A stretch of 64,000 nt of DNA from Acidobacteriota bacterium (GTDB lineage: Bacteria; Acidobacteriota; Blastocatellia; Pyrinomonadales; Pyrinomonadaceae): assembly GCA_003385635.1 (NCBI GenBank), contig QQUY01000001.1, positions 1,527,001 to 1,591,000 of the forward strand, written 5' to 3'. The notes beneath the pieces were generated by a model. It did no database searches, was not told the origin of the DNA, and saw only the letters and a program-made list of their open reading frames with translations. Position numbers and translations under genes: made by a program. This document shows positions 28,185 through 36,203 of this stretch, piece by piece; the stretch's first letter is position 1; each line of letters opens with the position of its first letter.

Positions 28185-28192
28185 CCGTCCTT
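28163..28192 (-). terminator. Terminator after the DUF465 gene, shared hairpin
   Basis: AAGGACGGC-CCGTA-GCCGTCCTT, 9-bp perfect stem. On the leftward transcript it is followed by TTTTCTTTT, so it terminates the DUF465 message. The stop codon of the convergent propeller gene lies in its loop. Confidence 0.75.
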
Positions 28193-28217
28193 CTCAAAAT
28201 GTGTTCCCTAACCGAAA

Positions 28218-28448
28218 CTAGTGAGATTTTTCATACTCCGCCATCATGGCGTATATCTCATCCTTCACATTCAACTTCTTCTTCTTTATCGTTACTTCTT
28301 CGATTTGTTCGGTTTCGCTGGGGTACGTGAGGTTTGCGAGCTCGGTTAAGCGTTCTTCGTAAGTTTGGTGCTGGTGAACAAGGTCCCTGAACGTCTGACT
28401 TTCTTTCATCAACTCTTCTTTCACAGACTCGGTTGTCGACATGTCCAT
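28218..28448 (-). CDS. DUF465 / YdcH-family small coiled-coil protein
   Basis: Protein of 76 residues, fully helical, with the family pattern FRDLVHQHQTYEERLTEL then LKKKKLNVKDEIYAMM (here TIKKKKLNVKDEIYAMMAEYEKSH). YdcH/DUF465 proteins are short antiparallel coiled coils of unknown function. Located downstream of rimI on the same strand. Confidence 0.85.
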   Translation of the reverse strand: MDMSTTESVKEELMKESQTFRDLVHQHQTYEERLTELANLTYPSETEQIEEVTIKKKKLNVKDEIYAMMAEYEKSH

Positions 28449-28567
28449 AAGTTTGGGTTTCCCTTCCTTTCTTGGTGATTAATTTTCAAAACGAGCCGGA
28501 AACGTCTTCGGACTCAGATTGTCTTCTGTAAACCCAATGATACCCCAGACCTATTTTTCTAGGCAAG

Positions 28568-29071
28568 CTATTTGTTGATTCTCATACTCAACAAGATCCC
28601 GTCCTCTGGTGGATCTCGATACAGGCCCGGTCGAATAGCCACCTCAACAAAGCCAAAATCTTTATAGAACGCGATCGCGGAATTGTTCGATCTCCTCACT
28701 TCCAGATTTAGGTTCGTAGTATCTGCCTCAAAGTGTTTCACGGCCTCAAGCAGAAGCCTTCTCCCTATCCCTGACCGCCTGTTCTCACTGGAAACTGCAA
28801 TGTTTAGCAACTCGGCGTGAGCCAAAGGGATGCTCCCTTTATCATAACGTTGAATATGCGTTATCAGACGCACTAAAATAAAGCCGGACAGAGAATCGTT
28901 GTTCTTGAGGACAGCTACAAAGAAGAGAGACCCGTCGCGGACCGCCTCTTTTTCGTAATCTGCGGCCGGCCACGGCGAAAGTCCTGCATCAATCTCAAGT
29001 TTCTTGACCCTGAAGGCGTCTCCGGGAACGGCTCTCCTGATAGATACGGATTTTTCAGCTTTTCCCGCCAA
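28568..29071 (-). CDS. rimI: Ribosomal-protein-alanine N-acetyltransferase-like GNAT (RimI)
   Basis: GNAT fold of about 167 residues: beta1 SVSIRRAVPGDAF, acetyl-CoA loop ENRRSGIGRRLLLEAVKHF (R/Q-x-x-G-x-G/A), then LEVRRSNNSAIAFYKDFGFVEVAIRPGLY, the RimI hallmark. The frame is open to 29173. The TTG at 29071 is chosen because GAGGGA precedes it by 5 nt and the domain starts just after; ATG 29095 is the alternative. It overlaps the tsaB 3' end by 17 nt, the common tsaB-rimI arrangement. Confidence 0.87.
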   Translation of the reverse strand: MAGKAEKSVSIRRAVPGDAFRVKKLEIDAGLSPWPAADYEKEAVRDGSLFFVAVLKNNDSLSGFILVRLITHIQRYDKGSIPLAHAELLNIAVSSENRRSGIGRRLLLEAVKHFEADTTNLNLEVRRSNNSAIAFYKDFGFVEVAIRPGLYRDPPEDGILLSMRINK

Positions 29072-29714
29072 TGAAGTCCCTCGTGTAGATCGCATCAATG
29101 TAGCCGAGACCCTTAGAGCCCTCTGCCCTGCCAACGAACTCATAAGCGAGGTCGGCAATTCCAGATCCTGCAAAGATGATCTCCAACGGCGATACGGACA
29201 ATCGCTCGGAAAGCCCGGCTTCAGCTACCAGTATGAGTTTTTCCGATCTTGCAAATCCCGTGACAAGATCGGAATCGAAGATCACCTTGTGCGGGCCCTT
29301 CTCGACAAAGGTTTGTTCGCCCTGATCTCTTTCGAATTCCTGAACCGCCAGTTCTTTCCTGCCTGCATTGATCAATGTGGCACATTGAACCGGTCCGTCT
29401 CCGGCAGCTACAGTAAGTGCCTGCATCGTCGTGCAGGATCGAAAGCCATAGGTGCCTGATCTGAGGAAACCTCTGACGATCGAGAGCCCCGTCCTAACAC
29501 CCGTAAAACTACCCGGACCTCGCGTTACAACGAACTCGTCAATGTCTTTGAATCCAAGGTTGGTAAGTCGGACTATCTGTTCGATAAGGACCAGCGCATT
29601 TGTTTCACGCCCAGCGTCTCGCAAACTATTTGCAGCCGCAAGTCTGACGTCATCCTTGTACAGGACGGCGCTTCCCGAACCGATGCAGGTGTCGATAGAA
29701 AGGGTACAGGTCAT
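29055..29714 (-). CDS. tsaB: tRNA threonylcarbamoyladenosine biosynthesis protein TsaB
   Basis: Inactive ASKHA-fold paralogue of TsaD, about 219 residues, needed for t6A37 in tRNAs. Family motifs: LSIDTCIGSGSAVLY near the N-terminus and VTRGPGSFTGVRTGLSIVRGF. ATG 29714 has AGGTGA 5 nt upstream; a GTG three codons earlier is possible. It directly follows the nucleotidyltransferase gene (9 nt between stop and start). Confidence 0.93.
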   Translation of the reverse strand: MTCTLSIDTCIGSGSAVLYKDDVRLAAANSLRDAGRETNALVLIEQIVRLTNLGFKDIDEFVVTRGPGSFTGVRTGLSIVRGFLRSGTYGFRSCTTMQALTVAAGDGPVQCATLINAGRKELAVQEFERDQGEQTFVEKGPHKVIFDSDLVTGFARSEKLILVAEAGLSERLSVSPLEIIFAGSGIADLAYEFVGRAEGSKGLGYIDAIYTRDFIGGKS

Positions 29715-29723
29715 TAGTCTCAC

Positions 29724-30581
29724 CTACTGCCGAACCGCTCTATAAACCCTCCTGAATGACGGAAGAGCCTGTTTGAAGATAAACCCGATCTGATAGTGGA
29801 ATCTGTACCGCGCGTCAAAATCTCCCTCAAAACCCACGAGAGCCATTACGGGATTCGGCGGAAACCTCTTCAGGAGCTGCTGTAACAACTGCTTCGGATA
29901 CCATACGACATGCTGAAGTGGTACGTGCGGAATGCCTTTTCTCCAGCGGCTTTCAACGGCTTCGGAAAGCCAGCTTGGCAAGTCCAGTGCTTCTTCCTTG
30001 AAAGGCAGATCCTCAAGGCTCAGATCAAGATGCTTGTTAGCTAGCCCGATCGTGTAGATGATCCACTTCTGCCGTTTCTCCGAAACTACGTTGAGGCATT
30101 TCTGCCAGTCGAAATCTGGAGACCGGTTCTCGACTGCCCAATATATATCCCAAAGACGCTCCTTTCGTTCCCCGCCGTCAGTTAGCCAGTGAACGCATAG
30201 AATTCTCAGGTGATCTTCCTGACAGAGAACACGGACGGGGACTTCCTCCAGATCGACCGTGACCGAACGATCGAGCAGGTCTTCAAAACTCATCGAGTCG
30301 AGATGCCTGGGGCCAAAATGAAGATCCAGGCCGAGATCCGTCAGACCCGAAGTGTCCCGCCAGAATTCGTTCTTTTCATTCGGATCGACTATGAGATCAA
30401 GATCGCCTGGCTTTCTTTCGAGCTTGTCCGCATAGAGTCTCTGAGAGGCCCAACCCTTGATAACGATCGCCTTTTGCCCAGAATCCGCAAGCCTCTGAAA
30501 CAGGTCCGCCAGCTTTCGCTCATAGACCTTCTGGTATAGGGAAAGGACCCCGCGTTCGCTTGCTGTTTCTTGCTGCATCAA
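29724..30581 (-). CDS. Nucleotidyltransferase-family protein (NTP_transf_5-like)
   Basis: Protein of 285 residues. The N-terminal half has the pattern IVIKGWASQRLYADKLERKPGDLDLIVD, matching the minimal nucleotidyltransferase fold of the NTP_transf_5 family, in which G-D-x-D supplies the metal ligands. The C-terminal half is helical with several Trp. Such genes recur beside PqqD-type proteins and HPr-kinase-like proteins in peptide-modification loci (lasso peptide clusters and the HPr-rel-A system, from family knowledge). It lies 16 nt downstream of the first kinase-like gene. The substrate is unknown. Confidence 0.8.
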   Translation of the reverse strand: MMQQETASERGVLSLYQKVYERKLADLFQRLADSGQKAIVIKGWASQRLYADKLERKPGDLDLIVDPNEKNEFWRDTSGLTDLGLDLHFGPRHLDSMSFEDLLDRSVTVDLEEVPVRVLCQEDHLRILCVHWLTDGGERKERLWDIYWAVENRSPDFDWQKCLNVVSEKRQKWIIYTIGLANKHLDLSLEDLPFKEEALDLPSWLSEAVESRWRKGIPHVPLQHVVWYPKQLLQQLLKRFPPNPVMALVGFEGDFDARYRFHYQIGFIFKQALPSFRRVYRAVRQ

Positions 30582-30597
30582 TGGCTAAAAACCATGG

Positions 30598-31383
30598 TCA
30601 AGATAGACCGCGTACAAACTGGACGATCTCTGACGCCTCACCGCGTTTCCCCAGATAGCATTCGGCACCGCCACATACGGAACGGAGTATGCCGAGTGCC
30701 TCTTTAGGATTCTCGCGCATCGCAGGAGGGAAAAATAGGTTCTGGAGGAGCCTCCAAACTGCCTCGGAGTCCGAGAGTTTTTCAGGGGCCCAGGACGCGC
30801 CGGACTCGAAGTCTGAAAAGAGGACCAGGTCGATGCTTTTGTTTGTTCCGGTTCCCGCTGTTTCGAAACTCAGGTCCTCGACTCTCCGGTTTTTTCTGCC
30901 TTCTCTTTGCTTCAGTGCGCTCGGAAATGGAACAAGCCTGCCTGAACTATCCACGACCGCGCAGTCGTCCGAGTAGTACTTTGCGCCTTTCTCAAGAAAG
31001 CATCTCGTCAGCGTCGACTTTCCACTCCTTGAATCACCGGGAAATATGATCCCGATACCGTCAAGGTCGACTGCGCCGGCGTGAAGGAAAAGATGCTCCG
31101 GAAGCGAATTCGAAGCAAGGGTCATCTGTACCAAAGCCTCAAAACCATCCGCCGTCTCTTCATCATATCCGCCAAAAGAGCAAAGCAGCTCATCCTGCCA
31201 ATAGAGGCCGTTTTCAAGCTCTGATTCTTCGACCCTTAGTTCGAAAGTCCCTATGCAGTTTACTGCCTCCTCCGAGAACACACTGTTCTGAGGAAGCCAT
31301 CTCCGGATCCATGCGTCGGGAGCGGATTCAGGAAGTTTCAGACCGAAACTTTTTCCAAGGACATTGAAAAAACTTGAGTCCAT
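30598..31383 (-). CDS. HPr-kinase-related P-loop protein (paralogue 1)
   Basis: Protein of 261 residues. The C-terminal HPr kinase/PEPCK-like core has FLHAGAVDLDG, Walker A FPGDSRSGKSTL, and YYSDDCAVVD, as in HprK-related kinase A families. The N-terminal ~100 residues are divergent and there is no HPr-binding domain. No PTS genes are nearby, so HPr is an unlikely target. Relatives in lasso-peptide clusters phosphorylate the peptide precursor. It sits behind a strong terminator that follows the PqqD-fusion gene, and immediately before the nucleotidyltransferase gene. Confidence 0.82.
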   Translation of the reverse strand: MDSSFFNVLGKSFGLKLPESAPDAWIRRWLPQNSVFSEEAVNCIGTFELRVEESELENGLYWQDELLCSFGGYDEETADGFEALVQMTLASNSLPEHLFLHAGAVDLDGIGIIFPGDSRSGKSTLTRCFLEKGAKYYSDDCAVVDSSGRLVPFPSALKQREGRKNRRVEDLSFETAGTGTNKSIDLVLFSDFESGASWAPEKLSDSEAVWRLLQNLFFPPAMRENPKEALGILRSVCGGAECYLGKRGEASEIVQFVRGLS

Positions 31384-31431
31384 ATCGCTACGCGCGTCTC
31401 AAGACACTCGATCGAGCCATCTCTCTAAACG

Positions 31432-31466
31432 AAAATGGCCAAGCCGTTGCCCGGCTTGGCCATTTT
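31432..31466. terminator. Strong bidirectional-looking terminator behind the PqqD-fusion gene
   Basis: A perfect 15-bp stem (AAAATGGCCAAGCCG / CGGCTTGGCCATTTT) with a 5-nt loop, bounded by A and T runs on both sides, 19 nt past the stop of the PqqD-fusion gene. In the leftward direction it would cut off or reduce transcription into the downstream kinase-like gene. Confidence 0.88.
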
Positions 31467-31485
31467 GATATATCGAATGCGCTGT

Positions 31486-32031
31486 TTACGGACAAGCGGT
31501 CGTTCCAGGAATCGCTCCGCAATCAAGGCCGAATGCAGAAACGCATTGGAAAGTACCGGGAATCACGGTGCTCGGGCAGCAACGCTCACCGGGGCCGCAA
31601 CCTCCGGAAACGCCAAGTCCTCCGCAAAGAGAAACCGGACAAGCCGCTGCAAGCGTCGAGGACGGGAAGCTAAGCATCGCAATCACCGGCAAAGCGATCG
31701 CTGTTGCTAATCCTACTTTTTTGATAACTTCCCTACGGTTAACGCCTTCAAATCGCGAGGTGATCTCGTTGGCGATAAGATTCTTCTCTTTAAGTTGATC
31801 GAGAGCTAGCCAAACTACCTTTTCCTTCTCTTCCTGGTCACGCGACCCGCTCAAGTTACTTGCGATCTCCGCTACCGAACTGTTCCCATCGCATGCCCTC
31901 CAAACTTCAGCCGCAGTGGGATTGAGGCTAAACGCCTTGTCTTTATCGAGGTCGTATACGAGCACCTCGCCGGATGCTTCCTGTATAACGAGACCTTCCT
32001 TTCGAGCAATTGGAATTTGGGAACTGTTCAT
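31486..32031 (-). CDS. PqqD domain fused to Tat-like signal and 8-Cys tail (putative self-leadered peptide precursor)
   Basis: Protein of 181 residues in three parts. Residues ~8-88 are a PqqD-like winged helix (GEVLVYDLDKDKAFSLNPTAAEVWRACDG), the RiPP recognition element fold. Residues 98-130 are NRREVIKK plus a hydrophobic run ending STLAAA, which looks like a twin-arginine signal placed inside the chain. Residues 131-181 are a Gly/Pro-rich tail with Cys at 131, 136, 145, 151, 152, 163, 171 and 180. The AAAC junction could be a signal-peptidase or an atypical lipoprotein site. AGGAGGAG directly precedes the ATG at 32031. Neighbours are two HPr-kinase-like genes. Export and modification of the tail are inferences. 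Confidence 0.85.
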   Translation of the reverse strand: MNSSQIPIARKEGLVIQEASGEVLVYDLDKDKAFSLNPTAAEVWRACDGNSSVAEIASNLSGSRDQEEKEKVVWLALDQLKEKNLIANEITSRFEGVNRREVIKKVGLATAIALPVIAMLSFPSSTLAAACPVSLCGGLGVSGGCGPGERCCPSTVIPGTFQCVSAFGLDCGAIPGTTACP

Positions 32032-32047
32032 TTCTCCTCCTGACAAC

Positions 32048-32878
32048 CTATGAGGTATTTGATCCTTGTTGTTGTATGCCGATACTTGGACGCTTAAAGA
32101 ATTCTATTAACTTTATCGCTGTTTCTAAAGCTTCTGACCTGCAGCTTTGAGCGATTATGGCACGAAGTGCTAACTTATTCAAGACTTTAAGTGAGAAACA
32201 AGTATTCGTTCGTAAGCCCACCGAGTTCTCTATCAGCTTCAGCACACCGGCTGCATTTCCTACTTCAAAAGGCGACCACTTTCCGCCCTCCACGAACTCC
32301 GTCAACAAAACCATTTTGCACGGAACCGGGTCGTGCCCGACCTCGATCCCAAGTTCTTCCGGAACGACCTCTTCAATGCCCTCATCTCTCTCAGTGCTTC
32401 TCAACGATATCGGTTTCGCGAAAGGGTGTATTTCACCGTCTTTATCGATCACCGCATACTCGTCCGAATAGTAGACCGCACCATGGTTTAACAGTGCATT
32501 CACGAGGGTCGATTTCCCCGTCCGCGACCTTCCCGGAATCACAAGCGCCTCTCCGTCGATCGATACAACTCCCGCATGCAAAAATACCTTCCCGACGGCG
32601 TATTCGGCAATCTTGTTTCGCACCATGCTCTCGATCGTTTTCGTAAGCCTGGCCGAGGCAACAGGGTGCCGGGTCCGCTGATAAACATCCATTACCTGGG
32701 TTTCGTCGCCGTTAGCACGTCCGATCACGAATCTGTGCTCGTGGTTTCCCGAGTTGCCAATTCTGATCTGGTCCCGGAACACGAACCTAAGCCGGTCAAT
32801 CACGGGAACAAGTGCTTCTTCATCCTCGAAATCGAGTCTCAGCCGAACCCCAAAGCTTTCGAGTTGTAGTTTTCTCAC
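32048..32878 (-). CDS. HPr-kinase-related P-loop protein (paralogue 2)
   Basis: Protein of 276 residues with a GTG start. It shares with paralogue 1 the block FLHAGVVSIDG, Walker A IPGRSRTGKSTL and YYSDEYAVIDKDG, but its N-terminal region is a different ~110-residue module. Its stop lies 16 nt before the PqqD-fusion start, so the two are co-transcribed. Having two diverged kinase-like genes around one PqqD protein suggests either two targets or a heteromeric enzyme. The phosphorylation target is unknown. Confidence 0.82.
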   Translation of the reverse strand: MRKLQLESFGVRLRLDFEDEEALVPVIDRLRFVFRDQIRIGNSGNHEHRFVIGRANGDETQVMDVYQRTRHPVASARLTKTIESMVRNKIAEYAVGKVFLHAGVVSIDGEALVIPGRSRTGKSTLVNALLNHGAVYYSDEYAVIDKDGEIHPFAKPISLRSTERDEGIEEVVPEELGIEVGHDPVPCKMVLLTEFVEGGKWSPFEVGNAAGVLKLIENSVGLRTNTCFSLKVLNKLALRAIIAQSCRSEALETAIKLIEFFKRPSIGIQQQGSNTS

Positions 32879-32934
32879 GTGGCGAGCAAGGCAAACTCGT
32901 TATCGCCCTTTTCAATAAAGCACCAATCCGACAG

Positions 32935-34008
32935 CTATTCAGATTCGGTCGCCGATGACACGATCTTGCCATTTCGGCTGTACGCAAAGAACGCCAGGCC
33001 GATCGCAACCGATAGCAGTCCTACGGCCGGAAGAAAAAGCAGCGAGGGATTCAATACCGATGCGATTACCGTCGCCGAACAGAGGACACCCGCGACTGCA
33101 TATATCAAAGCCACCGTAGCATGCCGGCTTCCGCCGATCACCATTGCCTGGTACATGTGACTGCGATGCGCCTCCCAAACTCTCTCACCTTTCAAGAGAC
33201 GCTTCAGGAACGTCAAGGATGAATCGACTACGAACGGACCCGCCAGTACAGCACCGAATAATCCAAAGACCCAGGACACCGAATCATCTGCAGACCCGAC
33301 GATATTAAGCCTTTCTACTGCGAGTATCGGTAAGCAAGCAAACGTAAATCCAAGAAATGCGCTGCCCGAGTCACCCATAAAGACCCGCGCCGGCTCCCAG
33401 TTGAAAACCAGGAACGCCAGACTTGCGGAGCCGACAACGAATCCTGCGGTGGCGATCGAGTCGAGTCCCAGAACAATTCCGAGGGCGCCCCAGCCAATTC
33501 CGGCGGTCAATGCCTGAACGCCGGATATGCCGTCGATGCCGTCCATGAAGTTGTATGCATTGGTGAGGCCGACGATCCAGATGAAGCTCAGGATGATTCC
33601 GGGAAGCCAATAATCTCCCAACCCTTCGATCCAACCAGATGAGAACCAGAGTACAAGGGCCGCAGCAGCGCTGTGCGTAAGAAAACGAAGAAAAACCGGA
33701 ACTTTCTTTATGTCGTCCCGCCAGCTGATAGCTACGAGGCAGACGGCGGCTATAAGGAAGACCGAGGCAAGGTTTAGCGAGATAACCGGGAGTCCTTCGA
33801 AGGTCCTTGAAAGATACGCGACGGAAAGAGCTGCAAGAACGGTTGAACTGATGATCAGTCCCGCGCCGACAGGCACAGGCTTTGAATGCGAGCTTCTTTC
33901 ATTAGGAACGTCCAGAAATTCCTTTCGGCGGCTCCATCGAGTGAACGCGAACGTCCCTGCCAAACAGGCGGCGAACGCGAAAACGACTAGAACTGTCGAA
34001 AGCAGCAT
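32935..34008 (-). CDS. WecA/TagO/MraY-family undecaprenyl-phosphate sugar-1-phosphate transferase
   Basis: Polytopic membrane protein of 357 residues with about ten helices. The PNPT motifs are present: SSHSKPVPVGAGL, AISWRDD, NAYNFMDGIDG, VFMGDSGSAFLGF and the basic EAHRSHMYQ loop seen in the WecA rather than MraY branch. It would start a glycan on undecaprenyl phosphate, probably with a HexNAc-1-phosphate. AAGGA precedes the ATG. It lies 10 nt after the UDP-HexNAc 2-epimerase gene. Confidence 0.92.
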   Translation of the reverse strand: MLLSTVLVVFAFAACLAGTFAFTRWSRRKEFLDVPNERSSHSKPVPVGAGLIISSTVLAALSVAYLSRTFEGLPVISLNLASVFLIAAVCLVAISWRDDIKKVPVFLRFLTHSAAAALVLWFSSGWIEGLGDYWLPGIILSFIWIVGLTNAYNFMDGIDGISGVQALTAGIGWGALGIVLGLDSIATAGFVVGSASLAFLVFNWEPARVFMGDSGSAFLGFTFACLPILAVERLNIVGSADDSVSWVFGLFGAVLAGPFVVDSSLTFLKRLLKGERVWEAHRSHMYQAMVIGGSRHATVALIYAVAGVLCSATVIASVLNPSLLFLPAVGLLSVAIGLAFFAYSRNGKIVSSATESE

Positions 34009-34018
34009 TTCCTTATAT

Positions 34019-35119
34019 TTACAGGTGTTTCCTGATACTTGTATGCCCGAGCAAGATATTGGCTACCGTACTTGAGACGTTTTCCGTGAAATACTCCCCG
34101 GGGGCTTTCCAAGTTCCCTTACGACCGACGGCGAGCCTTACCGCGGAGAGTATGGCGTCGGCATCGCCGCCGCTCAAGATATTGCTTCCGCACTCGATGG
34201 TCTCGGGTCGTTCGGTCACATCCCTCAAAGTGACATTCGGGACTCCGAAGATCGCACATTCCTCCTGAACGGTACCGCTATCAGTCAATACCGCAGAGGC
34301 ATTCTTTTCGAGCATAAGAAAGTCGAAGAATCCCAACGGCTCAAGCAGTTTCACACGTTCGGACCCGGGCTCGATGCCGAACTTCGAGAGTTTGTCAGCA
34401 GTGCGAGGATGGACACTCACAACAAGCGGTTTGTCGAACTCATCCGCCACCCGATCAAGCCCCTTTACGATCCCTCTGAGCCGGTCCTCAAGATCGACGT
34501 TCTCTGCGCGGTGCATTGTGACCAGAAAATAACCGCCCGGCTCAACACCCGTTTCCCAAAGTGCCTTCGACGATTCGGTACGGTCGGCGTAATGATTGAT
34601 CACCTCATATATCGGGTTGCCGGTTACAAAGATCCTCTCCCGTTCGATACCTTCCCGTACTAGATTTTCCTTGCTCCTGTAGGTATACGGAAGCAAGACA
34701 GAACTCGAATGATCGATGATCCGCCTGTTTATCTCTTCGGGGACACGATCATCATAACAGCGATTACCGGCCTCCATGTGAAAAACCGGTATTCCCATAC
34801 GGGCCGCAACGATCGCAGACAGTGCGGAATTCGTATCCCCTAGAACGAGTAAGCGGTCCGGCCGGACCTTTTCCAGCACCTTCTGGGTCTTCTCGAGTAT
34901 CTGTCCTGCCTGTTCACCGAATGAAGAAGCCCTGATCCCTAAGTGAAAGTCCGGGTCCCTGATGCCAAGGTCCTTCAGGAAAATCCCGCTCAGACCCTCC
35001 TGGAAGTTCTGTCCCGTATGAACGGTCGTAAGTTCACAGGCCGAGTCGAGCCTCTCGAGTACCCGCGAGAGGCGAATGATCTCCGGTCTTGTCCCGAATA
35101 TCGTTAAGATCTTTCTCAT
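34019..35119 (-). CDS. UDP-HexNAc 2-epimerase, non-hydrolysing (WecB/WbjD-like)
   Basis: About 366 residues, GT-B-like epimerase fold. Motifs: KILTIFGTRPEIIRLS, VHTGQNF, VLGDTNSALSAIVAARMGIPVFHMEAGNR, EEINRRIIDH, TMHRAENVD, LTDSGTVQEECAIFGVP and RDVTERPETIECGSN. I start at ATG 35119, where the family begins, not at the 31-residue longer frame. Co-location with a WbjB-like dehydratase and an RmlD-like reductase points to a 6-deoxy-L-HexNAc substrate (L-QuiNAc or L-FucNAc route) rather than ManNAc synthesis (inference). Confidence 0.92.
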   Translation of the reverse strand: MRKILTIFGTRPEIIRLSRVLERLDSACELTTVHTGQNFQEGLSGIFLKDLGIRDPDFHLGIRASSFGEQAGQILEKTQKVLEKVRPDRLLVLGDTNSALSAIVAARMGIPVFHMEAGNRCYDDRVPEEINRRIIDHSSSVLLPYTYRSKENLVREGIERERIFVTGNPIYEVINHYADRTESSKALWETGVEPGGYFLVTMHRAENVDLEDRLRGIVKGLDRVADEFDKPLVVSVHPRTADKLSKFGIEPGSERVKLLEPLGFFDFLMLEKNASAVLTDSGTVQEECAIFGVPNVTLRDVTERPETIECGSNILSGGDADAILSAVRLAVGRKGTWKAPGEYFTENVSSTVANILLGHTSIRKHL

Positions 35120-35138
35120 TCTTAAAGTAACACTTGAA

Positions 35139-36203
35139 CTATTGATTGGAATCGTCGATAAACCGGCGTATCTCTTCGCCCGCTTCAGACAACACTTCTC
35201 GAAGCTTTTCAACGGATATGTTGTCGTCCTGCGAGGAATACTCGGCGTCTAGAGCCATTTCGGCCTCCCCTTCTCCCCTCAATTCCGGCAGGACAGGGAG
35301 TATCACGTAATAGCCGTTACGGGCGACCGTACGAAAACACTCTTCTTCCGAGACCATTATCTCGTGGATCTTCTCGCCCGGACGGATGCCTGTGTATACG
35401 ATCTCTCTTTGCTCCGCGCCCATCAGTGCCTTTGCTACATCAGTGATCTTTGCGGATTCGACCCTTGGAACGTATGTCTCGCCGGGCTTCCCTTCCATCA
35501 AGGCCTCCATTACTGTGTCCACTGCTTTCTCAAGAGTCAGCAGGAAACGCGTCATTTCCGCAAGCGTCACCGTCACAGGCCTTCCGTTTCTGATCTGATC
35601 GACAAATAGAGGCACGATCGATCCGCGTGACGCGATCACATTTCCGTATCTAACACAATTGAATGCAGTATTCCTGCTTTGCCGGTTCGCCTCGATCAAT
35701 ACCCTTTCCTGAATGGCTTTAGTCATCCCCATCACATTAATAGGTTTACAAGCCTTGTCAGTAGAGATCCCAACGACTTTCTCAACATCGAGAGGATTCT
35801 CACGGATCGCCCTTACGATATTCTGGGCTCCGTGAATGTTGGTCAGAACCGCTTCGAAAGGAAAATATTCGCAGGAAGGGACCTGTTTTAGGGCGGCAGC
35901 GTGAAACACAATATCGGCCCCTCTCAAGGCTGCCAAAAGCGCCGGGTAATCTCGTACATCGCCGATCGTAAAATCGAGCACATCGCGCGAGTTATGATAG
36001 ATGACCTCATCGGTGGCCGCCGCATTCTGCAAGTAATCGAGCCGCATGAAATGCTGCTTGGCCTCATCCCTCGAATATACGGTAACCTTCGACGGCTTAC
36101 CGTATTCGCCGGTCAGAATTCGCCTGACTAGCGCTTGTCCAAGCGAACCTGTGCCTCCGGTGACGAGTATGCTTTTGTTGTCTAGGTACTTAGTTTTCGC
36201 CAT
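35139..36203 (-). CDS. UDP-GlcNAc 4,6-dehydratase/5-epimerase (WbjB/CapE-like)
   Basis: Protein of 354 residues, an extended SDR. The NAD motif is TGGTGSLG near the N-terminus. The catalytic pair is in NVMGMTKAIQE, where Met replaces the usual Tyr as in the CapE/WbjB/FlaA1 group. KACKPIN, NVIASRGSIVPLF and GIRPGEKIHEIM are typical of the family. It overlaps the upstream reductase gene by 22 nt. It should make the 4-keto-6-deoxy-L-HexNAc intermediate used by the next two enzymes. Confidence 0.9.
   Translation of the reverse strand: MAKTKYLDNKSILVTGGTGSLGQALVRRILTGEYGKPSKVTVYSRDEAKQHFMRLDYLQNAAATDEVIYHNSRDVLDFTIGDVRDYPALLAALRGADIVFHAAALKQVPSCEYFPFEAVLTNIHGAQNIVRAIRENPLDVEKVVGISTDKACKPINVMGMTKAIQERVLIEANRQSRNTAFNCVRYGNVIASRGSIVPLFVDQIRNGRPVTVTLAEMTRFLLTLEKAVDTVMEALMEGKPGETYVPRVESAKITDVAKALMGAEQREIVYTGIRPGEKIHEIMVSEEECFRTVARNGYYVILPVLPELRGEGEAEMALDAEYSSQDDNISVEKLREVLSEAGEEIRRFIDDSNQ

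Noticed and set aside
29004..29459. 151-codon rightward ORF across tsaB and rimI
   Set aside because: Antisense shadow of two well-recognised genes, with no domain signature.
30598..32878. True HPr kinase/phosphorylase genes of a PTS
   Set aside because: The N-terminal HPr-K domain is missing in both, no HPr or EI gene is near, and the neighbourhood is PqqD and glycan synthesis.
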